The notes: a model not told the origin generated them from the letters alone. DNA of 64,000 nt from Adineta ricciae (GCA_905250025.1 CAJNOJ010000242.1:1-64000); one strand, 5' to 3'. Shown: positions 35,501 through 48,800, numbered from the stretch's first letter. Translations and numbers: made by a program.

Positions 35501-37912
35501 CGGCATCATCAACACCGTCAATGGTGAGCATACCCTGTGCTACGAACTGATATTTGGATGGATCATTTGTAAGAAGACATAGCTCTAGGAATGATCAAAG
35601 CACGATCATCAGTTCGAAAACGGAAAAGACAATAGTTCATACTATGAAGTTCAGGTATTCCATTTGAACACATTTGGTAGAAAATGTGGTAGTTACGTTC
35701 AGCTTAAAAGAGCTCATACATAGATCTACTTTTAAATCGAAGCAATTTCGACATACCCGGTTGCTACAAATCGGAAAAAAACAGTAATGTAGAAATTAAA
35801 ACTTAAAATAAGATCAATTTACCTGAAAGATGACACGAGATTTTTCGAGAAGATATACTTCAATATCAGCACCAGCGATTTTGCCAGTTGGACCAAAATG
35901 AATTCGAATAAATTTACCCTAGAAATACTCATCAGTTGAACTCTGTACCAAGGAAAGAAGAGAAGATGTTTCATATCTGGTTCAAACTTACGAATCGTGA
36001 AGAATTGTTGTTACGAGTTGTTTTAGCATTACCATATGCTTCCAATACCGGGTCTATTCAAACAGAAGAACATTGATTCATTCAAAAGGCAACCGACGAA
36101 AAACTTACTAGCTGAAATAATTTGATCTTCGAGCGTCATTGTTTTCTATGTAGAAAGAGATTGAACAAAATGAATGTGAAATTCTGGCTTTTGTCACAAA
36201 TTACTTTGCCACTATCTTCCTTTTTCACACTAGCAGCAGCGACCAAAGCAAAATATTGAATGACTTTCTTCGTATTTTCAGTTTTACCAGCACCAGATTC
36301 ACCAGTAATCAACATAGATTGATTCTCACGATCTAAATCAAACGTGGTCTCAATTTGTGTGCGTGACAAAAATGATAGATCCCAGTACTTATATGAACTC
36401 GGAGTTTCACATAGTTTCATCAATTAGTTTCAGATTTGTTCACATTTCTTTGTTTAGATGATTAATTACGTTCAATTCGTACATCATTCTGATAGTTCAA
36501 GAAGACATTTTGTAAGAAATATGTATGTTAACACTCCGTGTGTGATCGGATGATCATGTACCCTGTGGTGAATCTTCTTCTTTTCTATAAAGTTCATCTG
36601 TCCTGATTAAATATCTTTATTTTCAAATGATTGGCGGCTGTCAGTATGATCATGCTGTTTATTTATCTCCTACAAATCAATATTCACCAATCTCCCGATC
36701 TCTTCTTAATCTACAGACGTCAGTCTTCAATAAAAATTTATCATCCCAAAAATCTGATCACATATATTAGTGAGATTATTCAAAAGAAATAACTCTATCG
36801 TTTTCAAATCTGAATACGAGAATATTAATTGAAGTGATTATCCATAATAGGAAAACTTCTCATGTTTATCTGCTTCTCGTTAAAAAGTCATTAATCCTTG
36901 AATAATTTCTTCTCGCAGCAGTGTGACATATGCTATTTCATCAAAATAATCTTCTCTGAGCTCTTGATCTAATCACAATAAACAAGTTGCATCTGTTTAT
37001 TGACGTCTAATGTCGTTTTCCTCGGTGTGCATGGACGTAGGTGATAACAAGCATCTAACAAATGTCTCTTGCCTCTCACATACGCATATCAGATTACATT
37101 CGCTCACTCCTTCTTCATATGTCGATGTTGATCCAGACGTGGATACGCCTTTCGTGACATTCCATCAAACAAGGAATCTTCAAGGACGTGTCCTTTTTAC
37201 TCTCTATGACGTGTATCATTATCAGGTGATCTTTCGAACAATTGCTTTCTTAATAAACATTGTTGTTTACAGTATGATACTCACCACGAAGCATATTCGA
37301 ATACGCATTGTCAGCAATGGCATACAGATGTGGTGCGACTTCAGTGCGTTTCTTACCACGATACAACATAACTACCTTCATTGTATAAATGGGTAAACGT
37401 TTGTACGGATTAATGACGACACAAAAAAGACCCGAATAAGTCTAGAAGAGTCTTTCAATCTAGTTCTAAGTGACAAAACAAATGAAACTAAACTCACGTA
37501 GATGAGCCAACGTCCATAACGATCACGAAGATTGGCTAAAACTGAACCATCATTTAAATGGGTCAAATCAGCCATATCATCCGTGCACGAATACTTCGGC
37601 GGATTCATCTGTTGTAGATTGTCCTTTTTGATTGTAACAGTCTGCAATATAAGTACAAAAGAAGATTTTCGAACCGAATCCTTGTTTCTTTCGAAGACAT
37701 ACTTCGCCTTTACTGGTTTTAATTGTAATATCATCACCTTTGGTGCTAACGATTTCACCAGCAACATAAGATTCTTTTGGATCAGGTACCCAACATGCTT
37801 TCTTGCCATCGAATGGTTGGGCTTGAAGTTTAATTTTTTCTTCAGGTGGAAGAACCAAATATTTCATGGCTTCCACTATCTCCGGATCGTTATGATCGTA
37901 GTTTTGAGACAT
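29529..37912 (-). CDS. Mhc: Muscle myosin heavy chain (class II)
   Basis: The actin-based motor of thick filaments; complete from [10 protein letters not shown] (37912) to SSSVRPR-stop (TAA 29529-29531). The SH3-like N-domain ends in [14 protein letters not shown]. The motor starts with [19 protein letters not shown]. The P-loop GESGAGKT is near 36290, and the active-site exon with [23 protein letters not shown] is near 36000-36060. The actin-binding/SH region includes [12 protein letters not shown] and [20 protein letters not shown] (33950-34110). The IQ region and [14 protein letters not shown] are near 33600, followed by a long heptad coiled coil to 29700. Introns are about 50-60 nt except 36333-37284 (952 nt). 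A 7-nt exon lies at 35757-35763. I saw no mutually exclusive exon pairs of the Drosophila kind. The [12 protein letters not shown] sequence points to a sarcomeric rather than cytoplasmic class II myosin. Confidence 0.95.
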
Positions 37913-38857
37913 TTTGCTTCTCTTTTCGAATACTGTTCAATTGAGAGTGATTGTTTCCGTCGTCAATAGTCCAAGATGAAACGCACTGAGTTGCGCGTGA
38001 GAAATGAGCGAGAAACTTGTATAACAAGTCGTAATATACTATCGATATCAGCAGCGAGACAGAGAGGGAGGAGGACAGAAGAAAGAGAATAGTTATCTTC
38101 ACCAAAAAACGTCTATTCTCGGAAAACAATAGAAACAGCACACACAAGGATCACTCTCTTCCAAATAACAACAGAATATATTCTATTGAAATATCACCAA
38201 TATCACAATGGGACCAAAATGGAACGTCGGAAACACCAATAATGACGAAGATCTTTCCTTTTCTTTTGCGACACTATTCACCGCATACTAACAATCGTGA
38301 ATATTCTATTATAGATTATACACCAGATTAGTGCGAATAACAAAAAATAGATATACAGAAAAACATCGGAGTAGACTTTTTTATCTAATTTGCAAGTCGG
38401 TCTGTGTGATACCGATCTTTGAATACTCTGATACCACTGAAAAACAGAAGGATTGTACGATTGTGACAGATAGGTGATCCTTCTTGGATAATCATTTCCA
38501 TACAAATCCAGAAAACAGCGAAGTTATAATTCGACCAAGTGTCTTTTTAGGTGTTTATTCATTAATATTTGTTATTTTTCTCTTTCAAAAGATTGCACTC
38601 AATACATGCAAATCTCAAAATGCCGAAAGAGTAGTGAAAAACAGATTATGATTTCATTGAACTAATCTCTGTTATTTAAAAAAAAAGAAATATGACGACA
38701 GAAAAACAAATCAGTTTCATTCTTTAAGTGAAGCTATTCTAGTAAAGAAAATAACACAGTTAATGTATGAAAAGGAGAGATCAAAACGAAACATACACTA
38801 TGTACAAGAATACACATCAACAGAGAGATACCTTGCATTGATTTCTCGATAGATGTT
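37913..38857. other. Myosin upstream region / STUbL 3' flank
   Basis: About 0.95 kb between the myosin start and the stop codon of the RNF4-like gene, both on the minus strand. AT-rich with GA-rich patches near 38060. It should contain the myosin promoter. No reliable core element or extra gene could be called. Confidence 0.5.
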
Positions 38858-39654
38858 TCAAGTAAGAATACAATATGGCATTAGTGTTCTTGAATTCACG
38901 TTCTCTCGACATAGGGGACACCGAGATGACGTGGCCAGTAGTTGACGACTGCATAAGGTACACATAACATGACGACACGGGGTGATTATCAGATAAACAC
39001 CTGTTCGCTGTAAATGTGAAAGTGTTTCGAGGCAAATTGGACATTGCTGCACGTCGATTGATAATTTACGTTCAAGTAAAACGGAAGAAGAAGAAGCAGT
39101 TGTTGTAGAAGTTGGTCCATCGTCTGTCAGGTCGATTAATTCGTCGTTACTCAATTGATTGTCATCATCGTCTATGTGTAGTTGTTCTTCATCCTCATCA
39201 TCCATCAAAGTAAATTCTTCATGAACAATTTCAATATCAGCACTGAGAGAAGAAACTGATGGAATAATGTCATCCATAATGTTAATGTCTTGATCGTCAT
39301 CGTTCTCAGAATCCGAAACAATTATAAGTGTAGCATCATCATGTTCTTCAATTTCGATAATATCATTGTCTTCATCGAGAGGACTGAAATATCCGCGAAA
39401 ATGAAGAGTTTTCATATTTTCACGAACAGATAAATAACTGACCTTTCTTCCGAAATAACTGCAGATGGGACGAGGGGTTCATCAACAACAATTTCGTCTT
39501 CATTCTGGTCGTTGTCATCCAAGCTTTCCGGTGGTGGTGTTGGCGAAGAAACAAAAATACGCGGTCGTTTTCGTACAGGTTCAAGTTCATCTGAGATCTG
39601 AGAGTCGGAATACGGTGATGAAGGCGGAGACGATGAATTGAACTGTCGCTTCAT
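38858..39654 (-). CDS. RNF4-like SUMO-targeted ubiquitin ligase (STUbL)
   Basis: Two exons, 39654-39443 and 39383-38858, joined over a 59-nt intron, give about 245 aa. The N-terminus is Ser/Pro-rich with a basic nuclear signal (RKRPRI). A string of hydrophobic-acidic SUMO-interaction motifs follows: DIIEIEE, TLIIVSDSE, probably DINIMDD and IEIVHEE, and ELIDLTDDG. The C-terminal C3HC4 RING has CPIC, CRHVMC, CSRQL and CPLC and ends almost at the terminus, as in RNF4. Such enzymes ubiquitinate poly-SUMOylated nuclear proteins for degradation. The overall plan (SIMs then RING) is clear; one-to-one orthology with RNF4 is inferred. It shares a 550-bp divergent upstream region with NXF1. Confidence 0.85.
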
Positions 39655-40204
39655 TACTTGCTTCTGCTTATTGCATTGTTATCTCAAATAAATGAACAGA
39701 AATATTCATAGATGAACCATTTTAACGAATGAAATGAAGATGACGACGATAATCAATCAATCAATGAACGAACGAACGAACGAATAAGAAGTCAAACCTT
39801 TCTTGTGAATGGTTAACAGCCATGTCACAATTAGAAACAGATTGAGTAGATGTCGCTACACGACATTTTGCAATATTTATATCTGAATTACTGAGAGAAA
39901 AATTATTTGCTCATAAAATATGATTTAAAAGCTGAAATTATTTCGTGAATTAAATCGAATTGACCAAATAGCAAAACAATAATAAAAAAAAAAGATCCAA
40001 TCTGATTGGTTATGAATCACGGGGATAGAATTGATCTCGTACTACTCTCTCTTTCTCTTTCTCTCTCACATGTATTATCTAATTTGAAATTGAGTAAGAA
40101 CGAGAAATGTAACGAGACGTAGATGCTGTAATCGTGTTGAATTCATCGAATTTCATTATTAATTCAAAATTACTTTGATCTCATTTCAGATTGTTGAATA
40201 AAAC
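39655..40204. promoter_or_regulatory. Divergent promoter region of the STUbL and NXF1 genes
   Basis: A 550-bp region between two divergent start codons. It contains a (GAAC)n microsatellite around 39764-39784 and a CT-rich tract at 40045-40070. A bidirectional promoter is inferred from gene orientation; no core motif is certain. Confidence 0.45.
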
Positions 40205-43200
40205 ATGTCGAACAGAAACAATCAACGCACTCGACATCACACGGATCCATCATCGTCCCGATACAACAATGCCAAATATCATCAACGTAATGGCGGAAAA
40301 AACAATCGTCCTGAATTTTCGCGTCGACAAATAGGTTCCGATGATGTCGATAGATTAATGATGTCCGTCGATGATGATTTGACAACGAATGGAAAGTCTC
40401 AGGAAGCGTCATCACGAGCACGTGCCTGCAAAAACAATGGCAACCGTCGGTCAACTCGTTCAACTCCACAACTGAGAAAAGCTCATCAGAATCAAATTGG
40501 TTGGTGGCGTATAATGGTTCAAGATGCGGGAAATATTGGCAAGGAACGTGTGATGACAGCACTCCGAGCTCATTGTCCTCGACAGTTTCAATCCTATCAC
40601 GTAATTTAGTCAACAGTTAATAAGTTGATTTTATCGTATACTATTTTAGTACTATATCGACCAAAAAACCAAAGCAGGAATTTTCTTCGTCAATAGTCAA
40701 CAAGATGCTGATATGCTCAAACGTGCCAATGGCAAAGTTGAAGTACAAAGCTTAGATATAGTAAATTAGAGAAAATCTTTTTTTTAATGAATCAAAACTT
40801 GTTTTGTTTTTACAGCTTCGTATTATCGTTAGTCGAGTACCTTCACCGATTCCATCGCTAGATGAAGACATACGGCCACACTTCAAAGTATATCATTGAA
40901 AAAAGAATCATAACTCATTCAAAAATCTTGGTTCTTTAGGATTATTTAATTAATCGTCGATTTGATCAGCAAATATTTAAATTAGATTTGACTAACTTAG
41001 CAGATGATGAAGGTGAGTATCGAAAGTAATCTTCACTATTTCTCTAGAATTGCAGAATCGATGACAAAATTCAATTTGTACTTTCTGTTTTAGAATTAAG
41101 TTCTTTCGGAATCTTTCCTCAATTCAATAAACAGGCATTTATACATGAAATAGTCGATATTCTCAATCGAGATCTTCATATGGTAACTTTTCCGACTTGT
41201 TATCTTCTTTGACCTTCAACAATTGTACTCTAGACACGACAACTCGATTTGGGGTCGAATAATATTGTTAGTCTTCAAGAATTTCGTAATCTTAAACTGA
41301 ATGATCTTGGCCTTCTCAGCGTTGCTTCCAATTTAGTAAGCATTTTCTAAGAAAGAAAAGACAAGAATTTCATGAAACTGGTTTTCTTAGATCAAAAATG
41401 TTGATGAATTTGATAATCTCAAACATATCCCACATCTAGCTCATCTATTTATTAAAAATAATCCAATCACGTTGCCCAATAACAAACGCAATACATCTTC
41501 CATGGACAATATTATCAGGTCAGATCTAAAACCTCTTTTTCTTTCCATAGACATTCACAACAGACAAAACATGATCGCATGCTCGTAAATCGGATATTTT
41601 CCATAGATTTGATTCCTCATTTCTCTCATTCGACTTCGTTGGAGATGAACATAGTTCAAAAGTGAGATCGTCTACTTGCGTTGTGAGGTGTGGGTGTGTT
41701 GTACAACAAAAACTAAGTGAGTGAAGGTGAAATATAAAAAAAAATATGAAAATTTCATCAATTTGTTGTGAATTTTCAAAAGCTTTTTTTGTACGCCGAT
41801 AAAAACTTCAACAAAACAAGCAGCGGCGAATTAAACGAATGGTCATATATCTATCCATGATATTCATCCTCTAAGTCGAAACGGATGTCGAAATCTGACA
41901 TTAAAAGTTATCAATTCCATGTTGATCTGTTGATCACCTGATTTATTTTCATAAATCAGCTCTGTTCCTATTTCCAATAGGATTTATCATTATGAAAAGA
42001 ATGCATCATTTGATGACATCCGATGACGACTAAACTATTCTACATACTTTCAACTCCAGAATCATTTCAATGGCAACAACATCTAGTTCCTAACTAATTT
42101 TTTGTATCTGTGATGTGAGATTTTTATTGATTGTAAAATGTGATAGACGATCTTCATAATGACAGATGAAAAACAAACCGATGAACAAGAAAGGAAATGA
42201 GATGTTGGCAAATCGAAAGTATCTGATTTCGACATGTATGGGAATCGCTTTGAGAGCGGGAACGTCATTTATTGCTGTTGCTTGTGTGTCTATTTTTTTT
42301 CATTAGTATCATACAATAAGCATGTATCAATTGGTCCATCTCCTCACATTCTAGCACTATACAGCAAAAGATACCACAGCTCAAACGAATTGTACGTAAA
42401 CTTTCTCCGGCTAGTCTTTTTTTTTAAATATTTTGTAATTCAGGACAATGTTGATCTTCCACCAATGATACGTTTTGCCACAGATATCGAATCGATATCT
42501 TTACCAGCATCAGTGCCACATTGTGTTCCAAATGATATGCAGGGATTCTTAGCAAAATTTATTGACGAATACTATCGATTGTTTGACACACGTGGGCGCG
42601 AAGAATTACATGCTTGCTATCATGATGTGTGCATGTTTTCTTTATGCATCTCAACGGCCGACAGTACGATTGTTCCAACACGGCACTTTAAATTTGGCAA
42701 CTTGGTTGTCGAATCAAGAAATTTACAAAAAGTTATTGATGACAAACGACGAATGATGCTCTTGCGACAAGGAAAACCGACAGTCTTAGAGTTTTTAAGA
42801 ACGAAATTTCCATTGACGAAACATGATGGAAATTCATTTCATGTTGACGTCCTTTCGACGGCTGTAAGTCATATAAAACATGCCTTTAGGTCATTTTGTG
42901 ATAAAACTAATCTATTTTTTTTCTAGAACAATCGAGCAGTTTTTACAGTGAATGGCTTGTATAGAGAAGGTAAGTTCTTGTATAAAGATAATAAACATCA
43001 ATTGTGTGTTTTTTTGTGATGATTAGTTGAACAAAGTACTAATGGTCCTGTACGATGTTTTCAACGTACATTCACTTGTGCGCAAACAGCAGCGGGGTAA
43101 AGATCTAATTCTTCTAATCAAGATCAACCTTCTTTTTTGCATAGCGTTCTGATCGTTGCTGATCATATAATGATTTCCAATGCAACTGATAGTCAAGTTT

Positions 43201-43604
43201 CAGTACGTAGAAGACTATGAACCCAATAGTACAACAAAACCAACATTTTCTTTTGCTATTTAGAAGATAAATTCTGCGACTCCATCAGTAACAGTATCAA
43301 CATCTCAACCACTCAACACCCATGCCGATCTAGAGAATCAAATGATTTTAAGATTTTCACAAGAATCTGGAATGAACATAGCCTATTCTAAATTGTAAGT
43401 TCTACTCTATCATTACATATCGTTGAGTACAATGCCATGATTTCCTTTCAGATGTTTACAAGAAAATAATTGGAATTATGACAAAGCTGCGGAAGTTTTT
43501 CTTGATGCAAAGCAAAAGGTAAATTATGCACGAGGAGATGATAAATGAAATATATTTTGTCTATTTAGAATATGATACCATCCGAAGCTTTCTATAAAAT
43601 TTAA
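40205..43604 (+). CDS. NXF1: NXF1/TAP nuclear mRNA export factor
   Basis: NXF1 binds mRNPs and FG-nucleoporins to export bulk mRNA. Fifteen exons: 40205-40600, 40650-40760, 40816-40887, 40940-41012, 41094-41182, 41234-41335, 41391-41518, 41607-41661, 42444-42863, 42927-42968, 43027-43096, 43145-43202, 43264-43394, 43452-43518, 43569-43604. Order: a basic N-terminal RNA-binding tail, an RRM starting WWRIMVQDAG, leucine-rich repeats (LDLGSNNIVSLQEF, LFIKNNPI), the linker DNVDLPPMIRF, an NTF2-like domain (FIDEYYRLFDTRGREELHACYHD), and a C-terminal UBA-like TAP_C domain (SQESGMNIAYSKLCLQENNW) ending in FYKI. All modules of the metazoan protein are present. The eighth intron (41662-42443) is far longer than the rest. 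AATAAA lies at 43857. Confidence 0.93.
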
Positions 43605-45823
43605 CATAACCGTCTTATTTCTAGATCGTGTCTCTAATAGAGATTTGACAGAATTTTTTTTGTTTTTATATTATATCTTTGTTGTTTTTTCGAAACCGAA
43701 GTGTTCACGTTCTTGTACGTTTCGTTTTTTTCGATTTCATCAACAAAGTCTACTAGTGTATATGTGTTGAAACCAAGAATAAACGCTGATAAGCAATATC
43801 TATCTAAACACTCTCTTTCATTAAAGTCAAGTTCAATCAATTGGACTTGATGTTGAGAATAAAAGTCGTTCTCTAAAAGAACCCATTACTCGAACGACAC
43901 GAAGGAAGACAATAGTTAGGTGTTGATTGATAAATCAATAAAATTTACTGTGTGGACTTGTTTTATCTCGAGTTCTGTTCGATTACTTTTTTCAAGCAAA
44001 ACTTCAAGGTAAAAATAAAGTCATTGATGTATACTTGTCACAAGATCTTTGTTTCGTGTCAATAAGTACATAAAATGTCGAAGAACAGAGTAGAAATCTT
44101 TTTCAATCTTAGCAAGAATTTGAAGAAAGGCATTCTAGTACAGCAAATGTCAATTAACACGTCTTGAATGGCAACTGTTATGACTCTGGAAGTTCTCAAA
44201 TCTCGTCGATATATAAATGAAAGATAATCAATGACATTTCAATCGAAACAAATCTGATAAAACAAAAAACGAAAAGTTCAAAATGAGTCAATTGATAGAT
44301 TCTGTTTTTTGCTATCTGAGATAAAAAAAAACAAAATTCATATCAAGATTTCGAGTTGAATGCTTTGTATAATAGCTATTAAATATTAACTCAGTCGTTT
44401 GGATACATGCTTTGTTTCATGTTACTCTCAATCAATAAATGTTTTCTTTGTTAGACAAATCGGTTTTTTCAATTAACATCGTCGGCGTTTTTTGAACAAA
44501 ATCAATTGAGGATTGAGATCATACACATAAATACCAAAGTTTTGACATTTTATCGTTTTAGTGAAGAGAACTTTGTAACAGTATAAAACAGGTTGAAAAA
44601 GAGAAGAATGTAATAAAGAAAGGTTGTTCTTCCATTCGCACATTAATAGACAAACGAATCGAAAAACAAAGTCGTTTGCAGATCGTTTTCTTCTCTTTCA
44701 GTTATTTCTCTCACTTCGAAAACTGATTCTTAAATCTCCTCTTGTTCTTTATCTCGATAGACTAGAGAAAGAGAAATTCTTTCCGATTACTTCTTCGATT
44801 TCTAGTCTTCTTTAAATAAGTACATCGGCTGTACACTGGAGCAAACGTTTCTTTTTTCATTTATGATGATCATGATGAAGATTAACAACAGTTCGAGACG
44901 GTGTAAGCAATAAAGAACGATAGTACATGTCCATACGTATAGGAGAAAAAAAGATCGGTAGGTATTTCTCCGACGGTCGGAAGGAGAGGACAGGTCATTT
45001 TCTTCCATTTCTATCCCATACATATTTGTACGTATATCTTAAAGGTGAACGTTGTACATTTTGAATTCTTTTTCCTTCTTCTTCTTCTTCTTTTTCTCTT
45101 TCTGCTTCTTCGTATTTCTCTCTCCAAGAATTGATTTAGATGAAATTTTAGAAACAGAGTTAACCTTGTGCTTTTCTTTCGCTTCCGCTTGAGGCCTTTC
45201 AATATATATTCAATAGAAAACGTAAAAAACCAAACTCGGTCGCCTCTTTTTTGGCAAAGTATAACACCACGTTTGTTCTTCTATCCTTTTCTTTCTCTAT
45301 CGATAATCAAGTTGAACTACAGTTAGCTATCCAAGCCGCGCGCCATGCATATATATGCATCTATATACAATAGTTCCTCTGGAAAAATTCTTCTCGTTCT
45401 CCATTTTTTTTCCTCTCCTCTCTCATTCTCTCTCGTTTCAACAGGCATAAACTATCGAGGATATATCATTCTATACTTTGATTCATTCAGTCATTTCATT
45501 CTTATTTTTTCCCTTCGTCTTCGTTCTCGTCTTCTTCCTTTTTCCAAACTGATCGATCGTCATTCTTCATATATTTTGGACTTAATAGAGAAAATTTTTG
45601 ACATTTATCTTGAACTTGTCCGATTCATTCATTCCATTTTTCTCCTTCTTCTCGTCTACAGCGGACTGCCATTTGATACCAACATTTATCATTGTTTCAA
45701 AAAGAAAACATTGAAAACAAATCGGTTAAACACGTGCCAGATCATCTCTTTCAGATTTCGTATAAATAAAGGAAAACAGAAAGAGAAAATTTTCACAATA
45801 AACTTGCTCGCTTTAGTTCAAAC
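43605..45823. other. Intergenic region between NXF1 and the zinc-finger gene
   Basis: About 2.2 kb. It starts with the NXF1 3' UTR and poly(A) signal (43857-43862). The last 1.2 kb is strongly pyrimidine-rich and probably 5' flank or UTR of the downstream gene. A perfect 16-bp palindrome (ATGCATATATATGCAT) lies at 45345-45360. The 179-codon open frame at 45345-45884 is low-complexity and overlaps zinc-finger exon 1 in another frame. Confidence 0.5.
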
Positions 45824-48800
45824 ATGGCGACCGCCTACATATGTCCAATGTGTGTTTTCAATTGTGACAATCTACCTGATCTAGAGCAGCATCTCGAAGG
45901 TGAAACTGAAAAACTACGCTTTTACTTACGAACAAGTCTTTCTTTTTAGCTCATGAGAACAATCTCATTCAATCACCTGCAAAACAACAATCACAACAGG
46001 CAAATAAAGCCATTCGAAATAGTCCACTCTATGCTAAACCTCAAGCGGTAGATCTTATCTTTTTCTTTGTTGACAACACTTCTGATATTTTCTTCTTCAG
46101 CAACCAGAGAATCATTCACCGATTAATACTTCTCATTCACCATTGAATTCTTCGCCCGTTCGTTCATCACCCAATAAAAGTTATGATAGACGATATTCAT
46201 GTAAATCATGCCCATTCTCCACGCACAGTGTCAAAGCATATTTTAATCATCGACAAATGGCACATGATGAGCAACTTATCATCACGGAATGTCCATTCTG
46301 TGATTATGCGAGTCAATATCCGGGCAAGGTGAAGAAACATTTAACCGATGAACATCCGATGCAGCAGATGTCCAAAGGTATGCATGTCTTGATTCGATCA
46401 ATTTCAAGTCGTTCTCTTTATCTTCTAGATGAATCAACAGTACAATCAAATCGTCTATCAGCACGTGGAAATTCAATCAATAATACCATTGAACAAAATG
46501 GAAAAAACAATTCGAACGCAGCAGGAATGAAATTCACTGATTGTCCGTTCTGTTCGTTTACATCAGTTGAGCCTGAAGCGTTTCGTAAACATGTTCTTAC
46601 TAATCATCTAATCGATAAAAATTTTCGTTGCCTTATCTGCAATCGACTCTATCGATACCGAGGCGACTGTAAGTTGAACGATGTCAATGAAATTGAGTTT
46701 TATTCATTACCACTTAGGTTCATTTCATATTCGGAAAAAACATTCGGATCACATGATTGGAGATAATATCGAATCTTTACGCGAATACATTGGTGAATTT
46801 CAACCGAATCTAATGTCGATTGAGGAATTGAGAGAACTACTCTCATGTCCATTGACTCCATCATTAGCATCATTATCATCCAATGGAACGCCAACTCAGT
46901 CTCGACAATCGTTAACTCAGACAAACAATGCTGGACATGCATTTCGTTGTGGTTATTGTACGTTTTCCTCAGCTAATTCTGGCGATGTGAAAAAACATCA
47001 AACGTGGAAACATGCGAATCTAGCATCGAATATTTTACCAATGGATTCCAATAATAATGAACAGCAATCAGCTGTGGTCAGTGCAAAACGAAAACGAGTT
47101 CAAAGTACAAAGATAAGCAATAATGAAGAAGAAGATGGGCCAACTATACGACGACCGAGAATATCTATGCCATCGCAACGTCCTTTAACAATCGATACAT
47201 CTTCAATGTTGAATGCAGACGATGATTCACCACCAAGAGGTTGGTTCATTGAAATTAACTCTGTAATCTCAAATATTTCTTGTTAATAGATCTACTTTCA
47301 CCTAATGAACCTGGCATGTCGATAAACGAATCTGAACAACTATTAAATAGGAATACAACTACTCAAAATCAACTATCTGCCATTGGAGCACTATCATCAC
47401 GTGTCTATAAATGTATACGTTGTGAACGTTTAGCACCAAACCGTTGGATTATTGAACGACATATACGTGCGAAGCATCCTTGTGATTTGAACAATATGTC
47501 CGATGTGATTATTGAAGTTGATAAATCATTAACTTTAGCGACTACCAACGGTGAACCGATGACGGCAACAAAAGCTTCAATGTCATCTGAGAAAGATAAT
47601 TTAACTGTAACGATACCAAAGGCGTTCTCGTGTTCGGCATGTTCACTTCAATCCTACAATCTTTGGGTTATTCTTCGACATATTCGAAATGCGCATGAAA
47701 ATGACGGATCTAATGCTAAAATTATTGATAATATAAATAATCAAGTAAAAATCTTTTTTTTTCTCACTTTTTTCGGATACAATCTCATCGTTTTGTGTAG
47801 ATTATTGAAGATAATGATAATATGGAATCAGATACTCCTGCTAATAGTGTTCCATCACATACTGCACTAATAAATTCAGATGAAGATCATGAAGAAACCG
47901 AAAATCAGCAAACTGATGTAAATAACGAAGAAATGCTTAAACAATTAATTAATACAGCAATGGCATCAAGAAAAACCAATGCGTCAAATAACATTTTGGA
48001 AAATCTTCCAGCATCAATAATGAATAATAACGTTGCAGCATCACTTGCTACTCTACTCGGACAGCTAACTAATAAACCATTACCTCAACAAGCACTTCAT
48101 AATGAAAAGGCTCCTTTAGTGAAGCGATATAAATGTTCACTCTGTTCTCATGTATCAGCGTGGGGAGGTAATGAATACTATATTCAAATTTGAATGCATT
48201 TCTTTTGTTTTTCAATTCATTGAAGGCAATGTTAAGAAGCATTTGAAACGCATGCATCCAACTGATTACTCAGGTCATGTGATTGATCTTAGTTTAGAAG
48301 GAGCTACTGCTGCTGCTAATCATTTGTCACTATTATCAAATAAAGACGAACTTGAAGAGCAACAAATTCTCACAACAAATACAAATAAAATGCAAGTAGC
48401 TAATGAAAATGGTCGGCAATCGTACCATCAGGTATTTTTAGGGAAATTCGTATGAACTACAATTGTTTGTTGTCATCTATTTTCAGTCAACTGATCTAAT
48501 CAATACTAAACTGAAGGATATTGATAATTCTCCTTCATTTGCGCCTGTAACATCAACAAATTCATCTCAATCAACTCGTCCCGAGCGTCTGTATGGATGT
48601 TCCGCCTGTTCATATGAATGTACGAATCCTTCCAATATTCATCGTCATGTGGAAGTTCACTGCGGAGATGATGGCGGCGGTTTTCAATGTTCACAATGNG
48701 TTCGCAGGAATGTACGAATCCTTCCAATATTCATCGTCATGTGGAAGTTCACTGCGGAGATGATGGCGGCGGTTTTCAATGTTCACAATGCTTTTTTCTC

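Noticed and set aside
41519..42443. A constitutive transport element in the NXF1 introns
   Set aside because: I looked for a large stem-loop with symmetric internal loops and saw only short A-rich words such as ACAGACAAAACA near 41562; not enough to call.
45345..45884. A 179-codon plus-strand open frame
   Set aside because: Low-complexity Phe/Leu/Ser composition from T-rich upstream DNA; its end overlaps zinc-finger exon 1 in another frame, which is clearly coding.
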